Notes: a model not told the origin generated them from the letters alone. A stretch of 64,000 nucleotides of DNA from Hetaerina americana (GCA_022747635.1 JAKTNV010000005.1:46338013-46402012), one strand, 5' to 3'; shown: positions 21,785 to 33,089, counted from the first letter of the stretch. Made by a program: numbers and translations.

Positions 21785-24700
21785 TTACCTCGTCACTGGC
21801 TCAAAATTATTCGTGCGAATGTTTTTTTGTGTTTTTAAATGTTCCATGTGTCATGTGAAAACAATATGCCCTGTTCTGAAAGTCAGTTTAAAGACTTGAT
21901 AAGATTCAAATATTTTGGAAATGATTGGGATCTGAAAAAAAGCTCTCAGCGGGAATAAAATAGCAGGATGGGCGTTATTATCCTAATATTAAGAGTGATT
22001 AGTTATGAGATTATTGAAATTGTGCCCAACAACATTTGTTGGAATAAAATATTGGAGGTATCTTAAAACTATTGGACGACTAGTATATTATCACAATGAA
22101 GCATTCCACAGCATAGGTGTAGTAACTATTGCGTACGATAGAAATTAAATCATGCATATTTGCAACAAAATTAAAGCTCTTTAGGAAGTAGAGCCTCGTT
22201 TTCCTTGAAACAATTTGAACAAGTGAATGGCTCAAAAATACATAAAATATAATCACATCAGAACTGAAAGAAAAAGTGTGAGAGCCAGACAGTATTAACA
22301 AGGTGGCTGTAGAAACAGCCAGAGGTGATGATTTAAAATTTCAGAAACGACAAAAAAATAGGATAACAGAAGGATGAGCAAACGCCCGGATTATTCGAAT
22401 GCGTACAATACATAGATATTTAGCACATTTGCATGTAATTACAACTGCTGAATGAGAACTGAAAGGAATGATGAGGTCCAAAAAGGAAGATATAAGTTTG
22501 ATATTTCGTTGACTCACCCTCCAGTAAACGAGAATATATCTTAATTTCTCTCTTTCACTTTCCCGTTAGCAATTTATCTACCTAATCAAGCGAAAAAAAT
22601 GTCACAATACTATCCTGGATCTGTTAATCCATATTTAGAAGAAATTTCGAGAACATTTTCCAATATACACACATATTTTAAATCTCAATTCTAAACTTGT
22701 AATGTTTAAAGGCTAGAGTTAATTATTAAAAAAAAACGGTACTGAATGATTTTTATAAATATGATCCCTTTATGCTTAGGGATAGCTATTGGTACGCAAA
22801 CACTTAATGGAGTATTTTGTTATTATTTATTTTCCGCGCTAAATCTCCTTACTTAGTTTTATATTCAGAAAACATAGCCATGGGAGATGTTCATGGTAAA
22901 AAATATACAAATATAGTGACAGCAGTAGCCCAAAATAAGCACTCATGCTTACACAGGCGCCAAAAAATCCAGCATAGGGATGAAAGAGCCTAAGACGGCC
23001 GATTAGGATACGTGCGTTATTTTGATACAAGTGACGTACGATAGGCTCATCATCATTGGTTTTTAATCCTAAGTTTGGTTGGGAGCCACTCTCTTCTTTT
23101 CTCTGCCCGCTGATATTATTCACAACGATGTGGTGGTTGGGCATCCAGAGATTCAAAATTCATTGGCTGCAGAGAGGCTAATAAACCCATAGATTTCGAA
23201 ATATTAACTTTATTATTGTTACCCAATGACGATGTAACTGGTAGGTAACTTTTTCTTCAAAGTTAGCCTCTTAACATAATTTATAAAATTTACAATCATA
23301 TCATTTAAATACTTTAGGTATTAATTAGTCCTGAAATAGAACTTAATTATTATTCTCTCAATGAGATACTCGTACAGATGTTTTCAGAACGTGAAGGCAC
23401 TCTAAATATGTCGCAGTCAAAGCATACTAAACAAAAAAATTATTCGTTGAGCCATGTTGGAGCACATAGAAGGAGTCCATACATCGGAGAGAGACAGAAC
23501 GTGAAAACCTAACTGAAACTTCACGCTAGAGTGATAACGACCAAAGAAAACTAGCGCATCAGAAAAATTTAAATAGATGTCTACAGAATATATAATACAA
23601 CGATTCAAAATCCTCTCCGACACAATCCCATTCATATACCCGGTTACAAATCATTCATAAACGGATGAATTTACCATCCGGCAAGAAAACTGTTACTGAG
23701 AGACTATTAAGACTGCTGAGATCTTTTTCAGGCAGAAAGATGCTTATGAATTCAGAATCGAAAACGTTTTTTGAGATATATCGGTCCATTATGTATAAGC
23801 CCATATGGTGTCGAGGGACGTCGTTACATTTCATCAAAACGTTGACATATCGCGCACAGCCCCAAGGTACTCTCTATAAAGCGATTTGATGTTGAAAAAT
23901 AAAATACACGCTGTCCGCTACACTGACATTCGATGTAATGGCAATTTTAGGATACTTAATTTAGATTTCATTACTACATTACGACCGGTGGAAGATAAAA
24001 TTGAGAACGGCGTGAAATACAGAGAGAGAGAGAGAGAAACGTCAACTCTCGGAAATGATTAGGGTTGCAGAGATGGTTGAAAAAGGAGGACTGAGCGAAT
24101 TGTATGAAATATAAAACAGAAGAGACTATTGTGAAATACTAAATGCATTCCGGTAGTAAGCAAGGGGAAATTCAATGATGAAAGGAATCGTTTCTTAAAA
24201 GCAAATAGCAATTGGAAGGCAAAAGATAACGGAAGAAGGCATGCCAAGGAATAGAGCTGTCGATAATATTAGTATCGCTGGGGTTATACAGGTATAGTAA
24301 ATAACAATTACCTGTTGTGGACATATGCGTGCACACATTTTTCACACAGGTTATGAGAGGGTGAAAATAAAGACACAGATGAAGGCAAGAGATATTTAGT
24401 TGACACCTATTGCAGTTTTCAAATTAGGAAATCATTTACGAGATGCTGTAAATCTGTAAATGACTTAAACGAAGGCAGCTAAGTCACAGAGTTGAAGAAC
24501 AGCAGTTGACGTAAAAACATAACAAGATATTGAGTGTACATTTATTAAGTGAATTTATATTTTTGTTTTATTTAAAGACTAAAATTATCATCATTTTGAC
24601 TGGATAATATATTTAGGAAATCAAGAATATAATCTAGTGGTTGACAATACGAGTATCACCTATACTTGTGGGAAAATAAAATATCTAAATGTACTCCTAC

Positions 24701-26635
24701 TGTGTCATTAACTGTATTTATCATGCATAGATATATTTGCAGCTGAATATGATAGAGTATCATCATGCATCTACATGCTACCACCACCAAAGGGTTTGTA
24801 TGAAGGAGACTGAAGAGATTTAGGCAACAATAGCAGGAAATTGAAATTATTGACCACACGTATTGCATGGAAAGTAGAAAGTTCCAGAATCTAATCCTTC
24901 TGATTTAGTATCTGCCTTCTATGTGTGACTATGTTACCATCAACAAATAGGCGAAATCAACAAACCTAAGTGAGTGCATTATTCAGATATTCTTTAGTTT
25001 TAGGAAGAATCACCGATTGTCCTTTGATACGAATATGCTATCTTGCGTTATTATTAATTATTGTTGGATAAAGGCTTCCATGTTACTTTCAATATAGTAA
25101 AAAGAAACTGTTACGCAGAACTTATATAAAAGACCGCAGCATATCACTAAGATGTTAAAATAGGTTTCCAAAAATAATTCGCGGAAAGAACATAAGTGAG
25201 CATGGAAAAATTAGGAAAAACAAAATCGGGTGATTCGTTGTTATTATTACGTAAATCACTGGTCGGGTGAAGTGACATTGACCACAGGAATATCTACTCA
25301 TTAAGAGATACAACGTACTGTTTTCGTCACGAACAACAATAGGGAAAAGAGGGTATTGAAGCAGGCTAAATTTTTGAGGTTGCCGGACATGCTGGAGCTG
25401 ATATCGGCCTACTTCTTTGGAGAGGCGCCAAGAGGCCCACAGCACTAGAGTTTAATTACCTGATTTCCCCTGATTGAAACTTCACGACACAATTTAACAA
25501 CTGCGATCATCTATGTAAAATAATGTGGTGTCTTCGATACCTGCTTTGTTTCACTTATTGCACTTGAACTATGAGTGTGTTATACATATATCTTCTCCAT
25601 TCTGAAGAAGTACGGCTGTATTTGAGTCCCGCACATCTGGTCGTCACGTAAAATGTACATGCTTTCAATTTCAGTAAAGATATTCTATTTTCTTTCATAT
25701 TACTAGGTAGAATTACTTTGAAATTTCACCGCTATTTCTTTGGAAATTTGGCAACAGAAAGTACATTTAAAATTTGAAATTTGCTCGTTTCAATACGTTA
25801 CTGAATGAGTTCGCAAATGAAATAAATCTTATTTTTAGGCTAATATCTTTAAAATATTTACATAAGTAAAAACAATTTCAATGAAAACTCATTCGTATAC
25901 AACTATACAATTAACAAAAATATAAAATATCGCAATTTAGCACTTATTTTTGTTCACAAAATTTTAGAGGAAATTTGATTTAGCATTTACAACGCCTACC
26001 GCTTAGTTTGAACAGAAATTATGCATGGTATGCTCGGACGTTACACCAGTAATAAGTAATATACTAACTTTCTGTCACAATGACCTGGGTTAAATTCTTC
26101 GAGCACAGTTTCAAAAATCTTTCAAATACTGTACTCGTCTCGTAGACTGGGTTATTAAAAACGGTTGACCCCTTCAGATACAATCAACTACATATACACC
26201 CGGAAAACCTATGTTTTGTCTCATTCCCCTAAGCGTGAAATTCTCTAGCCATTTCTTGGCTGATAAACTTCCGATCCCAGCAGAGTAACTCAGTCATTGA
26301 TTTTATCCTCTGACATCTTACTTTAATTACCCAACATGGTCAATGTTGACAACATTATCTCAACTGGCATAAGGACTACTTTTCCAAATTCCAATTTTAA
26401 GACAAATCCGACAAAAACTTAATTCACAACTAATCAAACTACTTAAAATTTCTACCGACTTGCCTTCTAAGTAACGCGGAAAATCCACAATTCTCTTGGG
26501 TGAATTACGTCCTAATAAGTATACCCCGCCACATAGAGGTCAGTTTTATAACATGAAAATTTAGATAAAATTCTTTTACGCATATTCTTGCGTAGAAATC
26601 ACGATATTTTCTCCAAACCTCTTGGATCATCTTCC
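21785..26635. other. Long AT-rich stretch with little structure
   Basis: A (GA)n tract sits at 24022-24038. The segment 24050-24290 vaguely resembles the RGRP/ISG end of a LINE ORF (RQK...GMPRNRAVDNISIAG) but cannot be placed. A decayed ribozyme-like motif is noted separately near 25600. A 105-codon minus frame at 23156-22839 is of mixed composition and unrecognised; it could be a repeat fragment. Confidence 0.4.
25605..25660 (+). ncRNA. Possible decayed hammerhead-like motif
   Basis: ctgaaga (about 25601-25607) is followed by gtac-ggct-gtat, a possible helix II, then gagtcc where gaaacc would be expected, and tggtcgtc further on. Only part of the core is present. It is listed because the order of elements matches the better motif at 54613. 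Probably a relic or coincidence. Confidence 0.2.
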
Positions 26636-26639
26636 TGGG

Positions 26640-27400
26640 GTGCGAGGGCGGAACATAGTCACCAAGTCCGGGCACAGAGGGGGAGATAAAAGGAAGGGAA
26701 GACCGTGGACAGAATAGAAAGGAGAGAGGGAGAAAAAGGACCCTGCTCCGAACACACAGGAAGGGAGAGCATGACCCGAGGGCGAATGTCCGAAAGCTGC
26801 TTGGCGAAAAAAAAAGAATTAAAAAAGAGGAGAGGCTGAGCGCAGTGGCATGGAGGGAGGAGAGTGAACGGAGTTCTGCTGTTAGTAAGAGAGAAAGAGA
26901 GAGAGAGAAAGGGGAGGAGATAGGGTGGGAAGCATCTTTGTGCTGCGCAGGAGATCCTAGGGTCCGGGAAACTGGAAGCTCGGGGACGGAGGGAGAGAGG
27001 GTCAGGGAAGATGGGCAGTATAAAAGAGGCCGAGGGAGAGAGAGAGGGTGAGAAGGAGGATGAAGGGGATGAGGTTGTGCTGGGGCAGCACAGACGACAT
27101 GGAGGCTGGATTAGAAGAATTGGAATCTGGGTTTCCGGGGTTGGAAGATGTGGAGAGGCGGGAGGGCAAAGGGCGAGGCGAAGGAGAGGGATTCTATACA
27201 TAAGAAAGAAGGAAGGGTCTGAGGAAGATGATGTTCGAAAGGGGGAGGGAGGTGGAGCAGGACGAGGAGAAAGAAGGGCAGGGGAGAACCGCTGCGATTG
27301 TGTAGGAACGAAAAAAACTAATGAAGGGCGAGGGATTGAAAAGAACTGTCGAGTGGGTGGGTGGCGCGGGGTAAGAGACCACTTTTATCTCAATGGTCGC
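26640..27400. other. Purine-rich block
   Basis: The plus strand is almost all G and A, with (GA)n at 26885-26910. The 180-codon minus frame (Pro/Ser/Leu-rich) and the 134-codon plus frame (Gly/Arg/Glu-rich) mirror each other and follow from the skew. Confidence 0.65.
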
Positions 27401-27404
27401 CTTA

Positions 27405-28040
27405 CGCTGCGATAGCGCGAATAAGGCGTCGGGACAGGAGTATTACTCTTTCCCGGTTGGCCTTTCTAGCTGTAGTATCAACCGTGAATACGTGTATACC
27501 CTTCGTGTAGTTATAAGCCTTCGGGTTCCAAGCAAGTTTTCAAATGGATTTTCGATAGTATTTTGCCTCCAAATTCCTCGATTTCTATTTACGTGGAATA
27601 GTTACGGATAAGCGGATGAATGAATCGGGCATCCTTTAGCTCACACAATGACAGTCCTTTTTATGACAAATAATGCCTACGTTCAAAACACGCTGATAAT
27701 TTACTTAAAGTTGGTTCTATTCCGGCTTCCATCAGAACTACCCCGTATTTAATTGCATGCTGCTGCTACTGAACGAATCTCATCGCAAATGAAATTAACA
27801 TTTTTCCCAATTACAGGAAAAAGCATAAAGGTTCACCTACTGACCAAGTCATTAAACACTAACACATTCTCTGAAAGGGTCTTTCCGAAAGAAGAAAGGT
27901 TTGGAATAAAAAGGGGCCTACCTCTTTGAACTCAGTAAACCTAATATTCTCCTCCTTGTTGCATGGTATATGCCAAAAATAAATCCAAAAATAATGAAAC
28001 TCAAATATTTAGGAAAAATTTTCCTTTAAAAACAATACGG
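27405..28040. other. No feature seen
   Basis: Mixed composition, nothing recognisable until the LINE tail at 28046. Confidence 0.5.
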
Positions 28041-28045
28041 TATAG

Positions 28046-28153
28046 TGAAGAGAGGCTCGTTGTAGAGCAGGAGGTTGGGTTGTGTTTTCTTAAAAAAAAA
28101 TATTTATTTAGTAGTTGTGCCCATCCAAAATCAACCTTAGCCGGTAGATTACC
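28046..28153 (+). mobile_element. LINE 3' untranslated tail only
   Basis: About 108 bp match the 3' end of the LINE at 59832-61096: gttgtgttttctt, then aatatttatttag, tgtgcccatccaaaa and agccggtagattacc in the same order and spacing. No coding sequence is included. This is an extreme 5' truncation of the kind left by target-primed reverse transcription. Confidence 0.8.
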
Positions 28154-28289
28154 GATTACTAATATTAATGAATACTTTTATTAGTTTATTTTAGCTTTTA
28201 CAAAATCCATGTTTATATATGTATACATTTATATGCATATATATATATATATACATACACACATTTATTTATATACAAACCGGATTTAT

Positions 28290-28352
28290 ATATATAGACA
28301 CCGGATCTTTCGACTTGCCGGGACGATGTTCTAACCACTCGACCTATCGAGG
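28290..28352 (-). repeat. tRNA-derived SINE head, family 2
   Basis: On the minus strand the order is ataggtcgagtggttagaac (A-box-like), an anticodon-arm-like stretch, then ggcaagtcgaaagatccgg. The same ggcaagtcgaaagatccg segment occurs on the minus strand at 30920-30940, where it is followed by a good B box. The A box fits a tRNA D-arm. This copy is truncated before a normal B box. It lies beside short (AT)n runs. Confidence 0.6.
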
Positions 28353-28444
28353 AAATGTAATTTGCACTTAAATTTGCGGAGGCTTTATGTAACCAATTCC
28401 CTCTTTCCTAATATCTTTTACTATATTATGTGAATTAATAAATA

Positions 28445-28448
<4 letters not shown>

Positions 28449-28497
<49 letters not shown>
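28449..28497. repeat. (AT)n microsatellite
   Basis: 49 bp of pure AT repeat, ending three bases before the SINE at 28501. Confidence 0.97.
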
Positions 28498-28500
<3 letters not shown>

Positions 28501-28789
28501 AGTGGGTCGCGGTAGTCCAGGGGTAGAGCGTTGGACTGTTGAGCGGAGAGGCCCGGGTTCGATTCCCGGGGTTTCAAGGCACTATGGGTACCTGCAGCTC
28601 CACCTAAGCTATGTGATTTTTCGGGTATCAGATCTTCCTGGGAAACCATAACCGGCACAGGGAAAGGAACTAGCCCCCGTACCCTGATGTGTGAATTTCA
28701 CACGCCGTCGGGCTTAATACTGGGTGAACTCTACCATCACCTACCAAACCGACCTTCGGGTTGATTTCTCTGTTTATGGTTTTTTTATA
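28501..28789 (+). repeat. tRNA-derived SINE, family 1, near full length
   Basis: The head carries a perfect polymerase III A box, TAGTCCAGGGG (28513-28523), and a perfect B box, GGTTCGATTCC (28556-28566). The B box is framed by a T-arm-like stem, cccgg/ccggg. The roughly 210-bp body is shared with the copy at 61631-61905, including tgatttttcgggtaycagat, cttcctgggaaaccataa and accaaaccgaccttcgggtt. The body ends in gtttatggttttttt, a possible Pol III terminator or tail. The promoter may still be recognised by TFIIIC. It is not a real tRNA gene because the acceptor and anticodon arms do not fold. Confidence 0.88.
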
Positions 28790-28925
28790 TATGTAAAGAG
28801 AGAGAGATAAAAAATTACGTGTGAATAAGATTAATAAAAAATTTAAAAACTCAGTTTATTTGATACAATGGTCCCAGCCACCTTCATTAGAGCACGAGGA
28901 ATAACTCACAGAGAATATATATATC

Positions 28926-28930
<5 letters not shown>

Positions 28931-28998
<68 letters not shown>
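28931..28998. repeat. (AT)n microsatellite
   Basis: 68 bp of pure AT repeat, ending immediately before the mariner remnant at 29003. Confidence 0.97.
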
Positions 28999-29001
<3 letters not shown>

Positions 29002-29002
29002 A

Positions 29003-29275
29003 ACGTCAAGAATTTTGCGCAGCAGTCACAGGAGACTTGCTCCATTCCGAATATCATGAGCCAGGTTTTCCGAAAAAGGTCATGACTGGATATGAGTAAT
29101 TGGTCTACGGCTATCACCCTGAAACAAACAACAGTCTGACGAGGTAAAAGAGAAATCTGACGAGGGAGCTGATGGCCATTCCGAAAAAGGACTTCGCCGA
29201 TTGTTTTTAAAAGTGGATGAGATGCTGGGATTAGTGAGCTAGGTACCAAAGTAAGTACTTCGAAACGGAATAAGG
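29003..29275 (+). pseudogene. Mariner transposase remnant with internal deletion
   Basis: One plus frame reads RQEFCAAVTGDLLHSEYHEP, then FPKKVMTGYE, stop, then LVYGYHPETNNS. This corresponds to the block around the first catalytic Asp, usually (T/V)GDE.W.YGYDPETK. The Asp is replaced by Tyr. After stops the frame resumes as RELMAIPKKDFADCF, stop, KWMRCWD, the extreme C-terminal block. The catalytic middle with the second and third Asp is deleted. The piece starts exactly where an (AT)n tract ends. It is a different, older copy from the one at 12621. Confidence 0.75.
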
Positions 29276-29279
29276 CCTC

Positions 29280-30140
29280 ATTGTTCTAGGAAGGCTATTT
29301 TCTCAAAATATTGCATGGCTAGGTAGTTTCAGGACATACCTCGTATACATAAGACATATAGGCAGTCGGCTAGAGGTAGTCTCTATCCTAATTATACATA
29401 GTACAGGTCTTTAATAACGTCAAAAACTCCCAGGTAAAACTGTACAGGTTTAATAGGCGATATGCCTCGATGAAGGCGTTCTTGGGTTTACTTACTTCTG
29501 TGGCTTGTTCCCATAAAGTTATATCGCACGTATAATGAATAAAATTCCTTGCGATTACAGTATAATTTAATTAATATTAATGGATACCATAGGATGAATT
29601 GATGCCATTAATGAGATACACATAGGTATGACGCAAATGAATACCACTATAATAGTGAAAGTAACTTACTGGCAATATCACTTATTTTATATTAATAAAA
29701 AATAGTTGCTTGACAAATGCAATATCGAGATACATTCCTAAAACATTGGGTACAGCAAAATGAGGCGCAATCACGAATTAGTCTCATGGGGAATAATCAC
29801 AGAATTATTTGTCCAGTTATTCATTTCTCCCTACTCTCCCTAATGTTCTAAATATTTAAGAATTAAAGTAAGACTCTTTTAGCATCTATCCAACGGAATC
29901 AGAGATGACCTTAAACTATCTTTTCTGATAATGAGGTAAAGTTACCGCCCTCATGAGTCAATTGACCCAAAATTGTTCCGAAAACCTAAGTCGAGAGCCA
30001 AAATAATGTTATTTTGATGGCATTTCCATCCCTCTAACACATTTTAATTTCTTAAACAAGTTTTCGCACCTTTCAATAATTTTCGGAAAGAGCATTTTTA
30101 AGCACTCAAAAATCATTTGTCAACCTCGTAGCAATTTCTA
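29280..30140. other. AT-rich sequence, no feature seen
   Basis: Nothing recognisable. Confidence 0.5.
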
Positions 30141-30144
30141 CTTT

Positions 30145-30865
30145 CATCTACATGCAGGGCAGAGACATCATGGTCTCCCCAGTCTATTCCTTCGGCTCAG
30201 CTGGATTCCCCTCAGATCCTTTGTGTCTCCCGAATGACTCCCCCAATTTCTCGGAGCGCGTACACCCCTTTCCACTCCGCTTTACATTTCATCCACATCC
30301 CTACCTCAACCATCCTCTGGATTCCCTTCCTCAGTATACCCTAACTAAACCTCCATCTCCTCGCAAACACCTACACGCCTTCGCTCCGTTCTCAGCGAGG
30401 AGTGAGCTCTGCCCCCTCCAACTCTAGAAACCAACTCCGCACTCACTACTCGCCCAATGACCAGAATGCCTCGCGGTGCCAGAGCGCAAGAAAGAGGGCG
30501 AGGGTCACACAGAATTCGAGATCGCCGAAGGCGTGGGACGGCAAACAAGGCGACGAATCCGAGCAAAGGGGGAAAGGCGTAAGGTTGTTGGGGGAGGGGC
30601 TAGGCCAGTTTATAAGGGGTGAGAAATGGTAGAAAGTCTTTAGACAAGGAGGGTGGGGATGTAAGAGAGAAAGAGTAAAGGACTGGGCTATGGAGTGAGG
30701 ATAGACAAGACGGGGAGAGTGACGAATTGAGAAAGATTGAATTTGAAGGAAAACGCACGAAAAAAGAAAGAAGCAAGATATCTATAGGTGTGGTTACAAG
30801 GAGTGAGATGGGTGACGTAAGAATGGGAGTAGAAATAACACAAAACATTGGAGGGGTGGGGAAGG
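30145..30865. other. Strand-asymmetric block, pyrimidine-rich then purine-rich
   Basis: The plus strand is C/T-rich at about 30170-30430 and G/A-rich at about 30490-30865, with the switch near 30460. This is the opposite order to the block at 3060. Confidence 0.6.
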
Positions 30866-30892
30866 CGCAATCAAGCAGATCACAAGTGTAAA

Positions 30893-30975
30893 CATATTCC
30901 CTTGACCGGGACTTGAACCACGGATCTTTCGACTTGCCGGTCCAATGCTCAGTTCCTTCTCACCCTTGATAAAGG
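30893..30975 (-). repeat. tRNA-derived SINE head, family 2
   Basis: The minus strand contains ggcaagtcgaaagatccg, then a good B box (tggttcaagtcccgg; GGTTCAAGTCC) at about 30920-30900. The same ggcaagtcgaaagatccg occurs in the minus-strand copy at 28290. The D-arm side is eroded. This copy shows the B box that the other lacks. Confidence 0.6.
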
Positions 30976-31124
30976 TGGTAGCGCCACCGAAAATTAGGAA
31001 TAGGAGTGAGTTTTCTTCTTGGTTTGTTGTGTTTTTGTGTTTGTGATCGCCAGTGCTATGTACGAAGTGATTGCCAGCGCTTGGTATGCATTAAATATTT
31101 GTGTACATTTATATAATTATAACA

Positions 31125-31173
31125 TATATAATATTTATAGTATATATATATACACACACATATATATATATAC

Positions 31174-31204
<31 letters not shown>

Positions 31205-31250
31205 CATATATATATAAATATAATATATATATATATATTATATATATATA
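31125..31250. repeat. Compound (AT)n/(CA)n tract
   Basis: AT dinucleotides interrupted by acacacaca, tac and aaa units. Spurious Tyr/Ile repeat frames occur on both strands. Confidence 0.95.
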
Positions 31251-31322
31251 CAACGTTTGGACGGCACAAAAGAATACAAAAATAAAATAAATAATACGTA
31301 AAAGGACACTCACATTTTAGAA

Positions 31323-31380
31323 AGTCTGAGCTTTCGGCCTTCTCCGAGACCTTCTTCAGGTCAGACTGGAAGGTCTCGGA
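31323..31380 (-). ncRNA. Ribozyme-like three-stem fold (hammerhead-resembling, register imperfect)
   Basis: On the minus strand a 7-bp outer stem (agtctga 31367-31361 with tcagact 31329-31323) encloses ctgaaga (31359-31353), which fits the hammerhead consensus CUGANGA. Next comes a 5-bp stem ggtct/aggcc including a G-U pair, then gaaa (31335-31332). The outer stem is two bases out of register with a normal cleavage triplet, so this is not a textbook hammerhead. A separate perfect 11-bp inverted repeat, tccgagacctt/aaggtctcgga (31343-31353 and 31370-31380), offers an alternative fold. Confidence 0.3.
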
Positions 31381-31685
31381 CAGGGGAAATAGTGAGTCTC
31401 TGAGGGGGGAGGCGCAAAGACACTGGAAAGGGAATTAAAGATGGCGGTTAAGGGAGGGAATTTCAAAAGGTCGGAAAGCTAGCATATGAGGTGTGACCTA
31501 AAGCTATTTGACCTGCGTTCATATCACCGCATTAGTGCTATCTTCGTCATCCGCGCCGTAGCATCCTTCGAAGTAGACCCATTTGATTGAACTACACGCT
31601 CCGAGTGGTGCTTCATCATCTTAAAGCAGTCCTGGAATGCAGATTTTGGAATGGTCTCCAGCTCTCGCGTCGCATTTTTGGAATG

Positions 31686-32170
31686 GGGCTAGGCAAAGAG
31701 GCTTTCACAAGGAGGTGGGAGTTGATGACAGGGACTTTGAGTAAGGATATTAAGAAAATACTCGTAAAAACTTTGATATGGAGCGTAGCTATGTACGGCG
31801 GGAAAACGTGGTCATTGCAGTAGGAGGATAGACGTAGTTTGGAGCCTTTTGAAATGTGGGTGTGGAAAAGAATGGAGAAGGTGAAATGGACAAAGAAGAA
31901 AACAAACGAGGAAGTACTTGGTATAGTGGGCGAAGAGAGGGGTTTATTGGGATAAATCCTATGGAGGCAGGAAAAGTGGATGAAGGGGGTATTGACCGGC
32001 AGTGGGATGTTGAAGACTGTAATTGAGGGGATAATGTTAGGCAAACGAGGAAAGGGAAGGAACAGGATAGGGATGTTGGACGGGATGAAGGGAGGAAGAA
32101 AGTACTCAGAGCTGAAGAGGGACCTGATGTAGAGGGGGATGTTGTGTTTTTCTGGGGGTCACAAATTGTT
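31686..32170 (+). mobile_element. LINE 3' fragment
   Basis: The plus strand reads LGKEAFTRRWELMTGTLSKD, LVKTLIWSVAMYG, a stop in place of the Lys of SLKQED, then PFEMWVWKRMEKVKW and GERGLLG-stop-ILWRQEKW. It runs on to the gttgtgttttt tail. It shares with the copies at 605 and 59832 the TAA directly after the LLG/LRG motif. The usual ccggtagattac end is missing; the match fades at about 32170. Confidence 0.88.
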
Positions 32171-32330
32171 GAGATAGTAATTTTGTCATTTGAGATAGTA
32201 ATTAATAATAATTTATACATATATATATATCATAGATATTAGCACTTGGTATCTGCACCATCGTATATACGCACGACACCCACGCTTGGCTTTCCGCGGC
32301 CATTTCAATCGAACAATCTATTTTTATTTA

Positions 32331-33083
32331 CGAGGGTCATCCGGAAAGTAGTACCCGTTCGTGCCGCATGAAGTGCTGACGACGCGAGTAGCCGCTGGAC
32401 GAGGTCAGATAGCTTCAGTTGCTTGTCTGCCTTCTCTGAGCCAAGTTGCGTGACGCTAGCATTGCCTGTGTTGTTTCTGTGATTGTTTACAATGTTTAAA
32501 AAAATTGAGAACGCCGCCAGTTGTGAAGTGAGGGCAGTGATTAAATTCCTCAATGCAAGAAACGTTCGCCCATGTGATATTCATCGCCAATTAAAGGAGG
32601 TGTATGGAGACAATGTAATGGACGAGTCGTCTGTTCGGCGGTGGTGTCGCAACTTCAACATGGGGAGGGGGAACACACACGACGATGAGCGTTCGGAGAG
32701 ACCGTCTGTCATTACAGACCAACTGGTGAGCTCAGTTGACGAATTCGTGAGGAACGATCGGCGCGTCACAATTGATGACATCTGTGAGCATTTTCCCAAT
32801 GTTTCTCGAACAATTGTTCATGAAATTGTTAAACACCATCTGCATTATGCAAAAATTTGTGCAAGATGGGTCCCTCGCGTATCTCAATGAGCTGGCGGCG
32901 AAGGACTATGCAGCAGGAATACAGAAACTTGTCACACGTTATGACAAATGCCTTAATTTGCTTGGAGATTATGTTGAGAAGTAGTTTAAAGTATCCTCTT
33001 TCAAATAAAATTTTTTATGTTTGTTAATATTTACTTTTGTGTCTTTATTTCACGAACGGGTACTACTTTCCGGATGACCCTCG
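32331..33083 (+). mobile_element. Internally deleted mariner-type element with perfect TIRs
   Basis: The element is 753 bp. Its terminal inverted repeats are identical over 33 bp (32331-32363 and 33051-33083; start cgagggtcatccggaaagta). It is flanked by TA on both sides (32329-32330 and 33084-33085), the target duplication of the Tc1/mariner superfamily. It encodes the transposase N-terminal half in an open frame and the last roughly 35 residues in another frame. The whole catalytic Asp region is deleted. A polyadenylation-like aataaa lies near 33004. Identical TIRs suggest recent movement, necessarily with a transposase supplied in trans. Confidence 0.93.
32491..32898 (+). CDS. Truncated mariner transposase: DNA-binding domain only
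   Basis: An open frame of about 133 codons starts at the ATG at 32491 (frame MFKKIENAASCEVRAVIKFL) and runs to a stop near 32888-32890. It contains both helix-turn-helix motifs of a mariner transposase. The first is EVRAVIKFLNARNVRPCDIH through SSVRRWCRNF. After the ERPSV linker comes RRVTIDDICEHFPNVSRTIV. It ends at CARWVPR, just before the first catalytic region, where the deletion junction puts it out of frame. A protein of this kind could bind the TIRs but not cut. The residual C-terminus (AYLNELAAKDYAAGI ... LLGDYVEK) follows in another frame to 32984. Position of the start is approximate. Confidence 0.75.
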
Positions 33084-33089
33084 TACTTT

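Noticed and set aside
22839..23156. 105-codon minus frame with a hydrophobic C-terminal segment
   Set aside because: Looks non-repetitive but nothing recognisable; could be a repeat fragment. Not enough to call a gene.
24050..24290. Possible LINE C-terminal remnant
   Set aside because: A few residues resemble the RGRP-type end but the order is incomplete and stops are frequent.
26659..27201. 180-codon minus-strand open frame
   Set aside because: Same reason: complement of a polypurine block.
28501..28575. Functional tRNA gene
   Set aside because: A and B boxes are good, but the acceptor and anticodon stems do not pair and the body is a shared repeat, so it is a SINE.
30893..30975. CRISPR or phage-like repeats anywhere in the window
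   Set aside because: No regularly spaced identical repeats; the short repeated segments are SINE parts and microsatellites, consistent with a eukaryotic genome.
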